Source: Thermodesulfobacteriota bacterium
GTDB lineage: Bacteria > Desulfobacterota_D > UBA1144 > Nemesobacterales > UBA2774
DNA: 24,703 nt
Direction: 5' to 3'
NCBI GenBank assembly: GCA_039028315.1
Contig: JBCCIH010000005.1
Coordinates: 1 to 24,703 of the forward strand
In this document: positions 15,053-23,011 of the stretch, one piece after another
How positions within the stretch are numbered: position 1 is the stretch's first letter
Layout: each line of letters starts with the position of its first letter
Position numbers and translations under genes: made by a program
The notes under the pieces: generated by a model
Told to the model about the DNA's origin: nothing
What the model saw: the letters and a program-made list of their open reading frames with translations, nothing else
Databases searched by the model: none

Positions 15053-15082
15053 TCATATGATCTAATAGAATAGATCACATGA
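15053..15082 (-). other. Second hairpin in the 3' untranslated region
   Basis: Twelve-base arms 15053-15064 (TCATATGATCTA) and 15071-15082 (TAGATCACATGA) around a 6-base loop. The single mismatch becomes a G-U pair in the minus-strand RNA. It lies between the stop of the OmpA-domain gene and the terminator. A 3'-end stability element or the 5' stem of a released 3' RNA are both possible. Confidence 0.5.
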
Positions 15083-15117
15083 TATATTCTCCTTTATGAA
15101 AATAGGATCAGATTATC

Positions 15118-15885
15118 TTATTTAGCGTAGCTAAAGATAAGTCTAACGCCTACTTCTGCTGTTGGCGATGTAGCTATGAAGTGTGCTCTTCTGTTAAGCT
15201 GAAAAGCTTCTTCTGTTGTTCCAGCGCCAAACTGTGTGGTTTCACCACCACTAGCTGTTGTAATTCTAGAAGCATCAACTCCTAGGCTTACAAGATATGC
15301 TTTAGTAGCATCAGCTCTTCTCTGAGCGAGCTGTAAGTTGTAAGCTGGAGTACCCCTGATGTCTGCATATCCTTCGATAAGAACTGTTAGTCCTGCATCA
15401 GCATTCATAACAGCAGCGTTCTCATCTAGAACTGCAGCAGCATCTGGTCTGATATTTGATTTATCAAAATCAAAGAAAATATCTTTTAGATCAGCTGCTG
15501 GTGCGGGTGGGGGTGGCGGTGGTGGGGGTGGTGCTGAACATTTTAGCTTAGCTTCATCAGCCTTAGCTTTTGCATCGATAAGCATTCTGCGTGCTTCTAG
15601 TTCGCTGCAAAATTCTCCAGCTAGGGCTTTACCTTTGGCTAATGCAGAGTTCGCCGCAGCTAATTCTGCCTCACCACAAGGAGCTCCACAATAATCTCCT
15701 GTTGTTGGATCGTCACCGCAAACTCTCTGCTTACACTGTTCACATGTTGCTGTAGCATCAGCAACTGCTGAATCAGCAGCAGCTAGCTCTTTTGTCGGTG
15801 GGGGTGTCGCACAGCTTGCTAGATATAGCAATGCAACAACTAAAAATGGGATGCTTAAAAAAAGCATTTGCTTATCCCTTTTCAT
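15118..15885 (-). CDS. OmpA/Pal-domain lipoprotein with cysteine-rich N-terminal region
   Basis: A 255-residue lipoprotein: signal peptide with lipobox LASC and lipidated Cys25. The middle region (about 30-116) is alanine/lysine-rich and helical, and contains seven further cysteines (48, 51, 56, 66, 70, 93, 116). A run of nine prolines leads into the OmpA domain (about 131-238: IFFDFDKSNIRPDA, IEGYADIRGTPAYNLQLAQRR, LNRRAHF). That domain binds peptidoglycan in Pal. A short tail (VGVRLIFSYAK) follows. Its domain is close to that of the Pal gene two places upstream, so it is probably a diverged paralogue. A strong Shine-Dalgarno (AAGGAGGT) precedes the ATG. Third gene of the operon and followed by a terminator. 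Confidence 0.85.
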   Translation of the reverse strand: MKRDKQMLFLSIPFLVVALLYLASCATPPPTKELAAADSAVADATATCEQCKQRVCGDDPTTGDYCGAPCGEAELAAANSALAKGKALAGEFCSELEARRMLIDAKAKADEAKLKCSAPPPPPPPPPAPAADLKDIFFDFDKSNIRPDAAAVLDENAAVMNADAGLTVLIEGYADIRGTPAYNLQLAQRRADATKAYLVSLGVDASRITTASGGETTQFGAGTTEEAFQLNRRAHFIATSPTAEVGVRLIFSYAK

Positions 15886-15945
15886 TCTACTGCACCTCCT
15901 TTAAGAGTTTTTTGAGTACCTAATGAGTACATAATAATAAACCTT

Positions 15946-16695
15946 TTAACCATTAACTGCAAGTTCTCTTATTTTTTCTTTAGCTGTTTTAGCTTCTTCA
16001 GACTGTGGATACTTGTCAATTAAAGTCTGAAAAAACAGCTTAGCTTCCTCTTCTCTTCCTATTTCAATCAGTGATAATCCCTGCTTTAAATAAGAAAGAG
16101 GCACCCTATCATCCTTAGGGTAACTATCTATAAACTTTTGATATTCTAATATCGCTTCTTCAAATTCTCCCTGTCTGTAATACGACTCCGCAATCCAGTA
16201 TGTAGCATCACTGGCTTTTGAAGAATTCGGATATTTTGACAAATATAACTTAAATTGTTCTCTTGAACCACTGTAATTTCCTTCGCTTAACTCTGTATAG
16301 CCTTGATTGAATATATATTCTTCGCTTTCAACATTTAATGATGGTAGCTCAGATCCGCCCTCAGTACCAATTGGTGGTGGTCCAGGAGGTGTTGGCAAAC
16401 CTGTTGGCCCGCCCTGATTTACTCTGGCCTCTAGACTTGCGTAAGATCTGTTCAAGTCTTTTACCTGCGTCTCAAGCTGTGCAACCTGTTCTCTTAGCTG
16501 AATATCTGCACCCCCGCCGCCGCTGACACCACCTGTCTGCAGCGCATTTACTTGTTGAGATAACCGTTCCATTTTAGCCTCAAGCCTAGTCTGTCTTGCA
16601 TAAACACTGCTAACATCACCTTGAGTAGCAACACAACCTATAGACATAGAACATATCCCCGCCAATATAAAACCTGTAATAACTTTAATTCTCAT
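15946..16695 (-). CDS. cpoB: CpoB/YbgF-type coiled-coil and TPR protein, probable lipoprotein
   Basis: About 249 residues. The signal sequence ends SIGC, so Cys21 (counting from the ATG) is probably lipidated. A coiled coil (about 30-95, RLEAKMERLSQQVNALQ and AQLETQVKDLNRSYASLEAR) precedes a Gly/Pro-rich linker. Three or four TPR units follow from about residue 125 (YIFNQGYTELSEGNYSGSREQF, DATYWIAESYYRQGEFEEAI, SYLKQGLSLIEIGREEEA). This is the plan of CpoB, which coordinates outer-membrane constriction with peptidoglycan synthesis via Tol-Pal. It lies 10 bases after pal. The frame reaches a TTG at 16698, but ATG 16695 fits the AGGA site better. TolQRAB genes are absent here. Confidence 0.88.
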   Translation of the reverse strand: MRIKVITGFILAGICSMSIGCVATQGDVSSVYARQTRLEAKMERLSQQVNALQTGGVSGGGGADIQLREQVAQLETQVKDLNRSYASLEARVNQGGPTGLPTPPGPPPIGTEGGSELPSLNVESEEYIFNQGYTELSEGNYSGSREQFKLYLSKYPNSSKASDATYWIAESYYRQGEFEEAILEYQKFIDSYPKDDRVPLSYLKQGLSLIEIGREEEAKLFFQTLIDKYPQSEEAKTAKEKIRELAVNG

Positions 16696-16705
16696 CAATT
16701 ATTTC

Positions 16706-17401
16706 CTAGTACGCAGGAACAAAATGTGCTCTTCTATTCTGCTGGTAATCATATTCTGAACTGCCAAATGCAAATTGATCTGTTTCACCCTTACTTACTG
16801 CTTGAACTTTTGATGGCGGCACGCCTAGTCCAACAAGGTAGTTTTTAGTAGATTCAGCTCTTCTTTGTCCTAGAGCTAAGTTATACTCCTCTGTGCCTCT
16901 TACGTCAGCATAACCTTCGATTACTACCACTTGGAACTTCCCGCCGCTGTTTTTAATAATGTTCGCATTTTGATTAAGTACTGGCCTTGATTCAGCTGTG
17001 ATTGACTGACTATCAAAATTAAAGAATATATCAACCAGACCGAAATTAGATCCTGACGGCGATAGCGAGCCCAATGTCTCTTCCATGGATTCTATATCAA
17101 CCGATTCAACATATGCCTGATTTTTAGCTTTACCCTCAGCTTCAATCGCTTTGAACCTAGCTTCTTCTAAAAGCGTGCGGGCACCGTCTTTATCACCTGC
17201 TGCTAACATTTGTCTCGCCTGTGCTATTAATTCTTCCGCTGCTTGATACTCTGGTGTTCCTTCTGCTCCAGCATCCCTAGCTGCTTGGAGGGCTGCTTCA
17301 GCATCAGCCATTTCCTTATCTACACCTGGACCACAGCTAAATGCGAATAACACTACAAATACCATACAAAACCCAATGGAAATGAACTTTGCCTTACTCA
17401 T
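16706..17401 (-). CDS. pal: Pal-type peptidoglycan-associated lipoprotein
   Basis: A 231-residue lipoprotein with lipobox AFSC (Cys23). The N-terminal region (about 28-95) is an alanine-rich helical domain of the DUF4398 kind (MADAEAALQAARDAG, AARQM-type repeats). The C-terminal OmpA domain (about 122-231) has VDIFFNFDSQSITAESRP, VVIEGYADVRGTEEYNLALG, the QRRAEST segment and QNRRAHFVPAY. These include the Asp and Arg that bind diaminopimelate in peptidoglycan. Pal links the outer membrane to the wall. It is the first gene of the operon, with a strong AGGAGG Shine-Dalgarno and a promoter candidate upstream. Longer than E. coli Pal because of the helical insert. Confidence 0.88.
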   Translation of the reverse strand: MSKAKFISIGFCMVFVVLFAFSCGPGVDKEMADAEAALQAARDAGAEGTPEYQAAEELIAQARQMLAAGDKDGARTLLEEARFKAIEAEGKAKNQAYVESVDIESMEETLGSLSPSGSNFGLVDIFFNFDSQSITAESRPVLNQNANIIKNSGGKFQVVVIEGYADVRGTEEYNLALGQRRAESTKNYLVGLGVPPSKVQAVSKGETDQFAFGSSEYDYQQNRRAHFVPAY

Positions 17402-17438
17402 TTTGCTCCTCCTAGCTTTTCTAAATCTTATACCTGAG

Positions 17439-17468
17439 ATAATTACATTATTTTGCCTACTAAGTCAA
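17439..17468 (-). promoter_or_regulatory. Candidate promoter of the pal operon
   Basis: On the minus strand TTGACT (17463-17468), 18-base spacer, AATTAT (17439-17444). It lies within a 10-base inverted repeat (arms 17450-17459 and 17487-17496), so a dimeric regulator could control it. Confidence 0.4.
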
Positions 17469-17496
17469 GACATTTTAATCCCAAACTAGGCAAAAT
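17450..17496. repeat. 10-base inverted repeat around the pal promoter
   Basis: Perfect arms ATTTTGCCTA (17450-17459) and TAGGCAAAAT (17487-17496), 27 bases apart. A near copy, ATTTTGCTA, is at 17537-17545. Spacing is too wide for a good hairpin, so paired protein sites are more likely than an RNA element. Confidence 0.5.
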
Positions 17497-17519
17497 TCTT
17501 ATAAATAATTATAAGAATT
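17494..17519. repeat. AT-rich palindrome in the pal/DUF3943 divergent region
   Basis: Perfect 9-base arms AATTCTTAT (17494-17502) and ATAAGAATT (17511-17519) with an 8-base centre. It overlaps the right arm of the neighbouring inverted repeat and lies between two divergent genes, where an operator is plausible. Confidence 0.45.
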
Positions 17520-17604
17520 GAAATTAGTTATAACATATTTTGCTATCAAAACCTAGCTATTAATGTTATTATTTAAAGTTAGAGCTAAAACTGGGTCTAA
17601 ATAT

Positions 17605-18381
17605 ATGAAAAAATTAGTGTTTTTTCCTTTTTATTTTAGTGTTTTAGTGCTATTTTGCACTAACTTAACGCTCCCAGTACATTCTGATCCGATTTTTGGT
17701 GATGACGAAGTTATATCCATGATTCCGGCCAATAAATCGGTATTTGTTGATCTAAGAGACAAAAACAGTGTTGATTTGCGGTTTAGAAAACACTCAAATG
17801 ATAAATCATTAGAAGATTTTAGCGATTTTCTTCGTGACTCTAGAAACGTATACTTCACAATTTGGATTATTCGAATAATTCAAGTAAATGCCCTGGATAT
17901 TCATAATAAAGATCAACAAACCTTTGTTAATCCGCTTAGGTGGTGGAGAAATTTCTTTGGTTTCCAGAATAAAAACCGAAAAAGAGGCGATTTTGAGCTC
18001 AAAGACGGAGATAGTTTTAAGACTAACTGGGTAGCGCACCCGGCTTTTGGAGCTTATACATATTTATTCTACAGGGCTAAGGGGTATAACTTCTACACAT
18101 CTACTTTGGGTTCTTTTGCCCAGAGTGCGCTTTTTGAGTATACAATTGAAGGAGTAGCTCAATCACCGTCTATACAAGATCTTATTATTACACCTGGGGT
18201 TGGAGTTCCTTTGGGAATAATTCTTGAAGAAACTTCCGATTGGCTGGTTGGGAGAGAAAGCGGGTTTTTAAATGCTGTTGGTTATCTTGTAAATCCCATG
18301 AAAATAATAGTTCCTGAGCAGGATAAAGTAAACGTAGGGCCGCTCATAAGCGGGCAGGTAGTTATAGGGTTTCAATGGTAG
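17605..18381 (+). CDS. DUF3943 outer-membrane-type protein
   Basis: About 258 residues from the ATG at 17605, which gives a clean signal peptide (MKKLVFFPFYFSVLVLF to about PVHS). An upstream ATG at 17563 would put 14 extra polar residues before the signal and is less likely. The body has the DUF3943 signature: NWVAHPAFGAYTYLFYRAKG, a LGSFAQSALFEYTIEG segment, then SPSIQDLIITPGVGVPLGII. It ends in an aromatic strand (VVIGFQW) as outer-membrane proteins often do. Family function is not established; localisation is inferred from signal and ending. It starts a two-gene + strand unit with the flavin-reductase-like gene 13 bases downstream. Confidence 0.72.
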   Translation: MKKLVFFPFYFSVLVLFCTNLTLPVHSDPIFGDDEVISMIPANKSVFVDLRDKNSVDLRFRKHSNDKSLEDFSDFLRDSRNVYFTIWIIRIIQVNALDIHNKDQQTFVNPLRWWRNFFGFQNKNRKRGDFELKDGDSFKTNWVAHPAFGAYTYLFYRAKGYNFYTSTLGSFAQSALFEYTIEGVAQSPSIQDLIITPGVGVPLGIILEETSDWLVGRESGFLNAVGYLVNPMKIIVPEQDKVNVGPLISGQVVIGFQW

Positions 18382-18394
18382 AGGAAAATATAAT

Positions 18395-18976
18395 ATGAGT
18401 ATAGAAGAAGGATCAGCAGTTGCCGGAGCATTTTGGGCTAATTCGCCGGTCATAGCAATTACCAGCGCTTGGGAGGGGAAAGTTAACGGGCAAATTGCAG
18501 TAACTGCGGTTACATCATCAATTGTGCATGAGATACCAAGGTTATTAGTAGGTATATGGAAAGCCAACTATACACATGAATTTATTACAAAAAGCAAAGC
18601 CTTCACAGTGCACCTGTTGAGAAGAGAGCAGATCAGCCTCGTAAGGAACTTTGGATTCTACACCGGTCGAGACAGAAAAAAGTTTGAAAATTTAGACTAT
18701 GAAATTGGTGTTACTGGAAGCCCCGTCTTATATGACGCACATTCATACGCAGAGTGTAGAGTGATAAACGCAATGGACGGTGGGGACATGACTGCATTTA
18801 TAGTAAGCGTTGTGGACGGAAAGTTATATGATGCTGGTCCGTGGATGACTCTTAACGATTTCTATACTGATGCACCGCAGGAATGGATCGCAGAGTATGG
18901 ACAAAAATTGGTACAATCCGTGTCATCTTCAATGGAGATTATAAACAAGATTGATTATTCCGCCTATAAGCCCTAA
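18395..18976 (+). CDS. Flavin-reductase-like (FMN-binding split-barrel) protein
   Basis: A 193-residue cytoplasmic protein with a flavin-reductase-like fold. Typical parts are SPVIAITSAWEGKVNGQIAV followed by TAVTSSIVHEIPRLLVGIWK, then NYTHEFITKSKAFTVHLLRR. Next come GFYTGRDRKKFENLDYEIG and VLYDAHSYAECRVI. These bind FMN in flavoprotein reductases that feed two-component monooxygenases, but no partner oxygenase is next to it. Substrate unknown. The stop overlaps the convergent peptidase gene by four bases. Co-transcription with the DUF3943 gene is likely from the 13-base gap. Confidence 0.82.
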   Translation: MSIEEGSAVAGAFWANSPVIAITSAWEGKVNGQIAVTAVTSSIVHEIPRLLVGIWKANYTHEFITKSKAFTVHLLRREQISLVRNFGFYTGRDRKKFENLDYEIGVTGSPVLYDAHSYAECRVINAMDGGDMTAFIVSVVDGKLYDAGPWMTLNDFYTDAPQEWIAEYGQKLVQSVSSSMEIINKIDYSAYKP

Positions 18977-20796
18977 TTATCATTTGTATCCTGTCTTTGC
19001 TCGGGAACGATTATCAAACTTACAGGCTTGTAATTCCTAAGCACTACCAGATTAGTCGGGATTCCTGCTTTGGATCCCCCAACGGCATATACATAGTCGT
19101 AAATACTTCTTATCTCAACCCCGTTGTATTCAATTATTGTATCCTCACTCTTTAGTCCAGCACTATCGGCAGGGCTGCCCTCTTTCACACCCATTAATTT
19201 CACACCCTTTGTCTGATTTGAATAATCAGGGATAGTTCCAAGATATATATTGAATTTAGCAAAGCCTTTTTTGGGTTCATCTTCGTTGGAAAAAGTAAGC
19301 TCTATATCTTGGGTAGCCAATTTGCTTATTAGTGATTCCATAAGCTTAAGCACTTTTTGCTGACCTTTAGAATTTATTTTGTCCCAGTCATCTTCTGGCG
19401 TGTGATAATCATCATGAAGCCCGGTGAAGAAATGAAGGACCGGTATCCCCTTTGCAAAAAACACAGACTGATCACTGGGGGCAAAACCAGATTTGTCTAA
19501 GCTTAATTCAAAGCCAAACTGTTGGTTTGCAGAATTTATCAGATCGTTCCATTTGGGGGATGATCCGACTCCAAGCACTGTGAGTTTATTGTCTTCAAGC
19601 CGCCCAATCATATCCATATTTATCATGGCTATTGTTTTATCTAAGGGCAGTTTTGGATTATCTATATAGTTGGATGCTCCTATCAAACCTAACTCTTCGG
19701 CGGAAAATGCAATAAAGACAAGGCTTCTTTTTAGAGACTCTTTATTACAAGAGAAATATTTTGACAGCTCAATAAGACCTGCTACCCCTGAGGCATTATC
19801 ATCAGCGCCGTTATGTACTTCTCTTTTTGCTGTATTGGTCGCCCTTGAGTTTCTCTTGCCAAATCCAATATGATCATAGTGAGCTCCTATAAATATGTAC
19901 TCGCTTTTAAGCTCTGGGTCTGATCCTTCGATCATTCCAATCACATTAGAGCTCTCACCCCTCTCCTCGATTATTTGAGTCTTGATATCTGCGATAGTAC
20001 TGGGAATTAAAAACGATGCGTTCTCTTTTTCAGAGAGTTGTTGTTCTAACTTTTTGAGATCTTTGCCTTGGGCCTTAAGAACTCGCTGTGCTTTATCTCT
20101 TCTAAGAATCAGTGATTTTATTCCAGAATCAGAGTAGGAAAAGTCTAGTCCAACTTTTGTGATGTCAGGCTCTTCTTCCTGGGAATAAGGCGTTACAAAA
20201 ATTATTGCGCTTGCTCCTTTTTCCCTTGCGTTTAGTGCTTTATATCTAAGGGGAGCATAATTATAAAACGGGCTATTTATATCATAGCCTTCGGGGGTAT
20301 AACGAAGCACCATCACTACTTTGCCCTTAACATCTATGCCTTCATAATCATCGTAATTCAGTTCTGGAGCGCTTATGCCGTATCCAGCAAAAACCATGTA
20401 TTCAGAGACTTCTCCGCTGGTTGAAAAACTAAGAGAATTATAATCATTGCCTAGTATCAGCTTGTTATTGTTACCCTCGATTTCAATTTCAAAGCTGTTA
20501 TCGGTTCCAAGACTGATTCCCTTGGTGAAGAAGAAATTTTGATAATAAGAGCCATTATCACCGATCGGTTTTAGCCCTGCATTTTGAAATTCGGAGACAA
20601 TGTACTCAGCGGCTTCTTGAGCGCCTTTTGTTCCCGACATCCTTCCCTCAAGCTCATCTGATGCTAAATAGCGTATGTGAGAAATTATTTTCTGATCATC
20701 AAAAGTTAAATTATTACAGTTATGTTGTGAATTAGCCGGATTTATTGAAATGATAATAAAAAGTATTAGTGTTGATAACGAGAGCAAAATATTCAT
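18973..20796 (-). CDS. Secreted M28 metallopeptidase with PA insert and PDZ domain
   Basis: About 607 residues from the ATG at 20796, which starts a clear signal peptide (MNILLSLSTLILFIIISI, ending PANS). The frame continues to a TTG at 20826, an unlikely start. A PA-like insert (about 120-210, FAGYGISAPELNYDDYEGID) precedes the M28 catalytic core. Zinc ligands are HYDH (306-309), GADDNASG (330-337), FSAEELGLIG (364-373), NMDMIGR and HDDYHTPEDD. A C-terminal PDZ domain (about 510-595) holds GVKLMGVKEGSPADSAGLKS. It is expected to act as a zinc aminopeptidase in the periplasm or outside the cell. All catalytic motifs look intact. Confidence 0.9.
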   Translation of the reverse strand: MNILLSLSTLILFIIISINPANSQHNCNNLTFDDQKIISHIRYLASDELEGRMSGTKGAQEAAEYIVSEFQNAGLKPIGDNGSYYQNFFFTKGISLGTDNSFEIEIEGNNNKLILGNDYNSLSFSTSGEVSEYMVFAGYGISAPELNYDDYEGIDVKGKVVMVLRYTPEGYDINSPFYNYAPLRYKALNAREKGASAIIFVTPYSQEEEPDITKVGLDFSYSDSGIKSLILRRDKAQRVLKAQGKDLKKLEQQLSEKENASFLIPSTIADIKTQIIEERGESSNVIGMIEGSDPELKSEYIFIGAHYDHIGFGKRNSRATNTAKREVHNGADDNASGVAGLIELSKYFSCNKESLKRSLVFIAFSAEELGLIGASNYIDNPKLPLDKTIAMINMDMIGRLEDNKLTVLGVGSSPKWNDLINSANQQFGFELSLDKSGFAPSDQSVFFAKGIPVLHFFTGLHDDYHTPEDDWDKINSKGQQKVLKLMESLISKLATQDIELTFSNEDEPKKGFAKFNIYLGTIPDYSNQTKGVKLMGVKEGSPADSAGLKSEDTIIEYNGVEIRSIYDYVYAVGGSKAGIPTNLVVLRNYKPVSLIIVPEQRQDTNDN

Positions 20797-20903
20797 ACGG
20801 AAATAAGTTACCACATGATATAGCAAATGGTTTGAGAACTATGGTTTGCACACAGGTATAAACCATGTAAGACTTATTTCTAATTGTTTGACATGGAGAG
20901 AGA

Positions 20904-21674
20904 ATGTACCCAACACTTTTCACAATAGGAGACATACAGGTCTCCTCTTTTTCTTTCATGGTCTTAATTGCCTTTCTAGTTGCATATTTTATTGGGGAAT
21001 CAGAACTAAAAAGAAAGGGCCTAAACAGCAATCTGGCAGATCTGCTTCTAATTGCCTGTGTTCTTGGCGGCTTGGGCGGATCAAAATTATTGTTCCTATA
21101 TCAAAATGTTGCGCTTTCAGATTTCTTTTCAGACCCAGTTAGATATCTGGCTTCAGGGTTTACCTTTTTGGGCGGCTTTATAGGGGCACTAGTGTTAATG
21201 TGGTTTGTAACACAGATGAAAAGAGTTAGGTTCTTAGTAGTCACAGACGCTGCCGCGCCGGCTCTTATACTCGCGTATGGGGTTGGAAGAATTGGGTGTC
21301 TGTTGGTAGGTGATGATTATGGCAAACCCTCTAATCTACCTTGGGCTATGGCTTTTCCTAATGGAGCACCCCCAACTATAGTTGCAGTTCATCCAACTCA
21401 AATCTATGACACAATATGCATGTTCATATTTTTTATTATCCTATGGAGCATTAGAAAGAGAAATTATCCAATTGGCTGGATGACAGCCGTTACGCTAATG
21501 GTGCTGGGTGTGCAGAGATTTATGGTTGAATTTTTAAGAAGCACTACACCTAGCTTTGTTCCCGGTTTCTCTCAAGCTCAGGTAATATCTGTAGTACTGG
21601 TAATAATAGGCGCCGTGCTGTTATACAAAGTGAGTCAGCATGAAGGCCGCGGTAAGGAATCTACCGCCTACTGA
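20904..21674 (+). CDS. lgt: Prolipoprotein diacylglyceryl transferase
   Basis: A 256-residue integral membrane enzyme that transfers diacylglycerol from phosphatidylglycerol to the lipobox cysteine, as needed by the lipoproteins in this window. The signature region is GVGRIGCLLVGDDYGKPSNL; HPTQIYD and RFMVEFLR near the end are also typical. The catalytic loop reads GFTFLGGFIGAL, with Leu where E. coli Lgt has His103; many relatives have Tyr or His there. The Asn of the E. coli GRLGNF motif is Cys here, which I recall as common in other lineages. First of a four-gene + strand run; 11 bases to trkA. Confidence 0.93.
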   Translation: MYPTLFTIGDIQVSSFSFMVLIAFLVAYFIGESELKRKGLNSNLADLLLIACVLGGLGGSKLLFLYQNVALSDFFSDPVRYLASGFTFLGGFIGALVLMWFVTQMKRVRFLVVTDAAAPALILAYGVGRIGCLLVGDDYGKPSNLPWAMAFPNGAPPTIVAVHPTQIYDTICMFIFFIILWSIRKRNYPIGWMTAVTLMVLGVQRFMVEFLRSTTPSFVPGFSQAQVISVVLVIIGAVLLYKVSQHEGRGKESTAY

Positions 21675-21685
21675 GGTGAGGATTA

Positions 21686-23011
21686 ATGCACATCGTAATA
21701 CTCGGAGCTGGTCAGGTCGGATCATTTATTGCAAGAAGCCTTTGCGTTGAAAACGATATAGTAGTTATTGAAAGAAACCCAGAGACAGCTGATAAATTAA
21801 GAGAATCCTTTGATGTAATCGTAACAGAAGGTAATGGCGAGGACATAGCTGTTCTCAAAGAAGCACAGATTGACAAAGCCGATATCCTCCTTGCCGTCTC
21901 AGGTGATGACAGAACCAATATTATGGCTGCCACCTATGCCGCTTCATTAGATGTTCCAAAAATTGTATGCCGTGTTAGAAATCCAAATTATCTTGAATAC
22001 CCAAAGTTGATAAAAAATACCGACGTTTCTATAGTACATCCTTGGGCCATTATATCTGAGAAAATTTCAAGTTTAATCGGTTCACCGTTTGCTTGGAAAA
22101 CCGAAACTTTGGCACAGGGCAAGATTAAAATGTTCAAACTAAGGGTCGAGGAAAATACTCCAATAGTGGGCAATACACTTGCTAATCTTGGTCCGCCAAA
22201 GGCTTGGATATTTGTTGCAGTCTCAAGAAACGGCAAAATCTCTATTCCTACAGGGGAGACAAAGCTTGAAGCTGGAGATTATGTATTTGCACTTGGTGTG
22301 CCGGATATTCTTGGAAAACTAAAGGAACTTTTCGGCGTTCATGAAAAGGAAATAAAATCAGCAGTTGTTGTCGGGGGCGGAAGACTCGGGAGAGGGGCTG
22401 CTAAACTTTTATCTAAAAACAATATTGCTACAAAATTAATCGAAAGCAACGCTGACAGAGCCAGAAAAGCAGCTGAAGATTTAGATCATGTCCTTGTTTT
22501 TAAGGGCGACGCCACTGACACTGAAACATTAAAGGAGGCAGGAATAGAATCTGCAGACTATTTTATAGCGCTCACAGGGGATGATGAAAACAATGTTTTA
22601 AGTGCACTACTTGCCAGAAACCTTGGCGCCAAAAGAACCACTGTGCTCTATACAAAGCCTGACTATATTGATGTTATTGAAGCTATAGGTGTTGACCGGG
22701 CTATAAGCGTAAGGCTTTCTGTGGCCAATGAAATACTCAGCCTACTTCATATGCACGGGGTCGCTCATGTGGCACTTGTTGAGGAAGGACGGGCAGAGGT
22801 ATTGGAGTTTGACGTTACCTCTGAAACTCAAATTTTAGGAACACCTCTTAAAGATGTAGATTTCCCTCACGGCTCAATCATCGGAATTGTGCTTAGGGAC
22901 GAGGAAGTAATTATTCCAAGAGGTGATTATACGCCGGCACTTGGAGATAGGGTTATCATTTTCAGCCTCCCTGAAGCTGTGCATAAAGTTGAGATGATGC
23001 TAGGACAGTGA
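21686..23011 (+). CDS. trkA: Trk potassium uptake regulatory subunit
   Basis: A 441-residue peripheral protein with two RCK halves. The first Rossmann unit starts with IVILGAGQVGSFIA (G7, G9, G12) with acidic Glu29 at the ribose position. The second begins SAVVVGGGRLGRGAAKLL near residue 225, with KLIESN. Each is followed by a TrkA_C domain (about 140-215 and 365-440). It binds NAD(H) and nucleotides and gates TrkH. A GAGGTGAGG Shine-Dalgarno lies before the ATG. The stop overlaps the GTG start of trkH by four bases (GTGA), giving coupled translation. Confidence 0.95.
   Translation: MHIVILGAGQVGSFIARSLCVENDIVVIERNPETADKLRESFDVIVTEGNGEDIAVLKEAQIDKADILLAVSGDDRTNIMAATYAASLDVPKIVCRVRNPNYLEYPKLIKNTDVSIVHPWAIISEKISSLIGSPFAWKTETLAQGKIKMFKLRVEENTPIVGNTLANLGPPKAWIFVAVSRNGKISIPTGETKLEAGDYVFALGVPDILGKLKELFGVHEKEIKSAVVVGGGRLGRGAAKLLSKNNIATKLIESNADRARKAAEDLDHVLVFKGDATDTETLKEAGIESADYFIALTGDDENNVLSALLARNLGAKRTTVLYTKPDYIDVIEAIGVDRAISVRLSVANEILSLLHMHGVAHVALVEEGRAEVLEFDVTSETQILGTPLKDVDFPHGSIIGIVLRDEEVIIPRGDYTPALGDRVIIFSLPEAVHKVEMMLGQ

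Noticed and set aside
15508..15534. GC-rich run as a simple sequence repeat or foreign DNA
   Set aside because: It encodes the proline linker of the OmpA-domain lipoprotein in frame, a normal feature before such domains.
21160..21195. Lgt inactive because Leu replaces E. coli His103
   Set aside because: The position varies across the family, the other signature segments are kept, and the window holds several clear lipoboxes. No basis to call it inactive.
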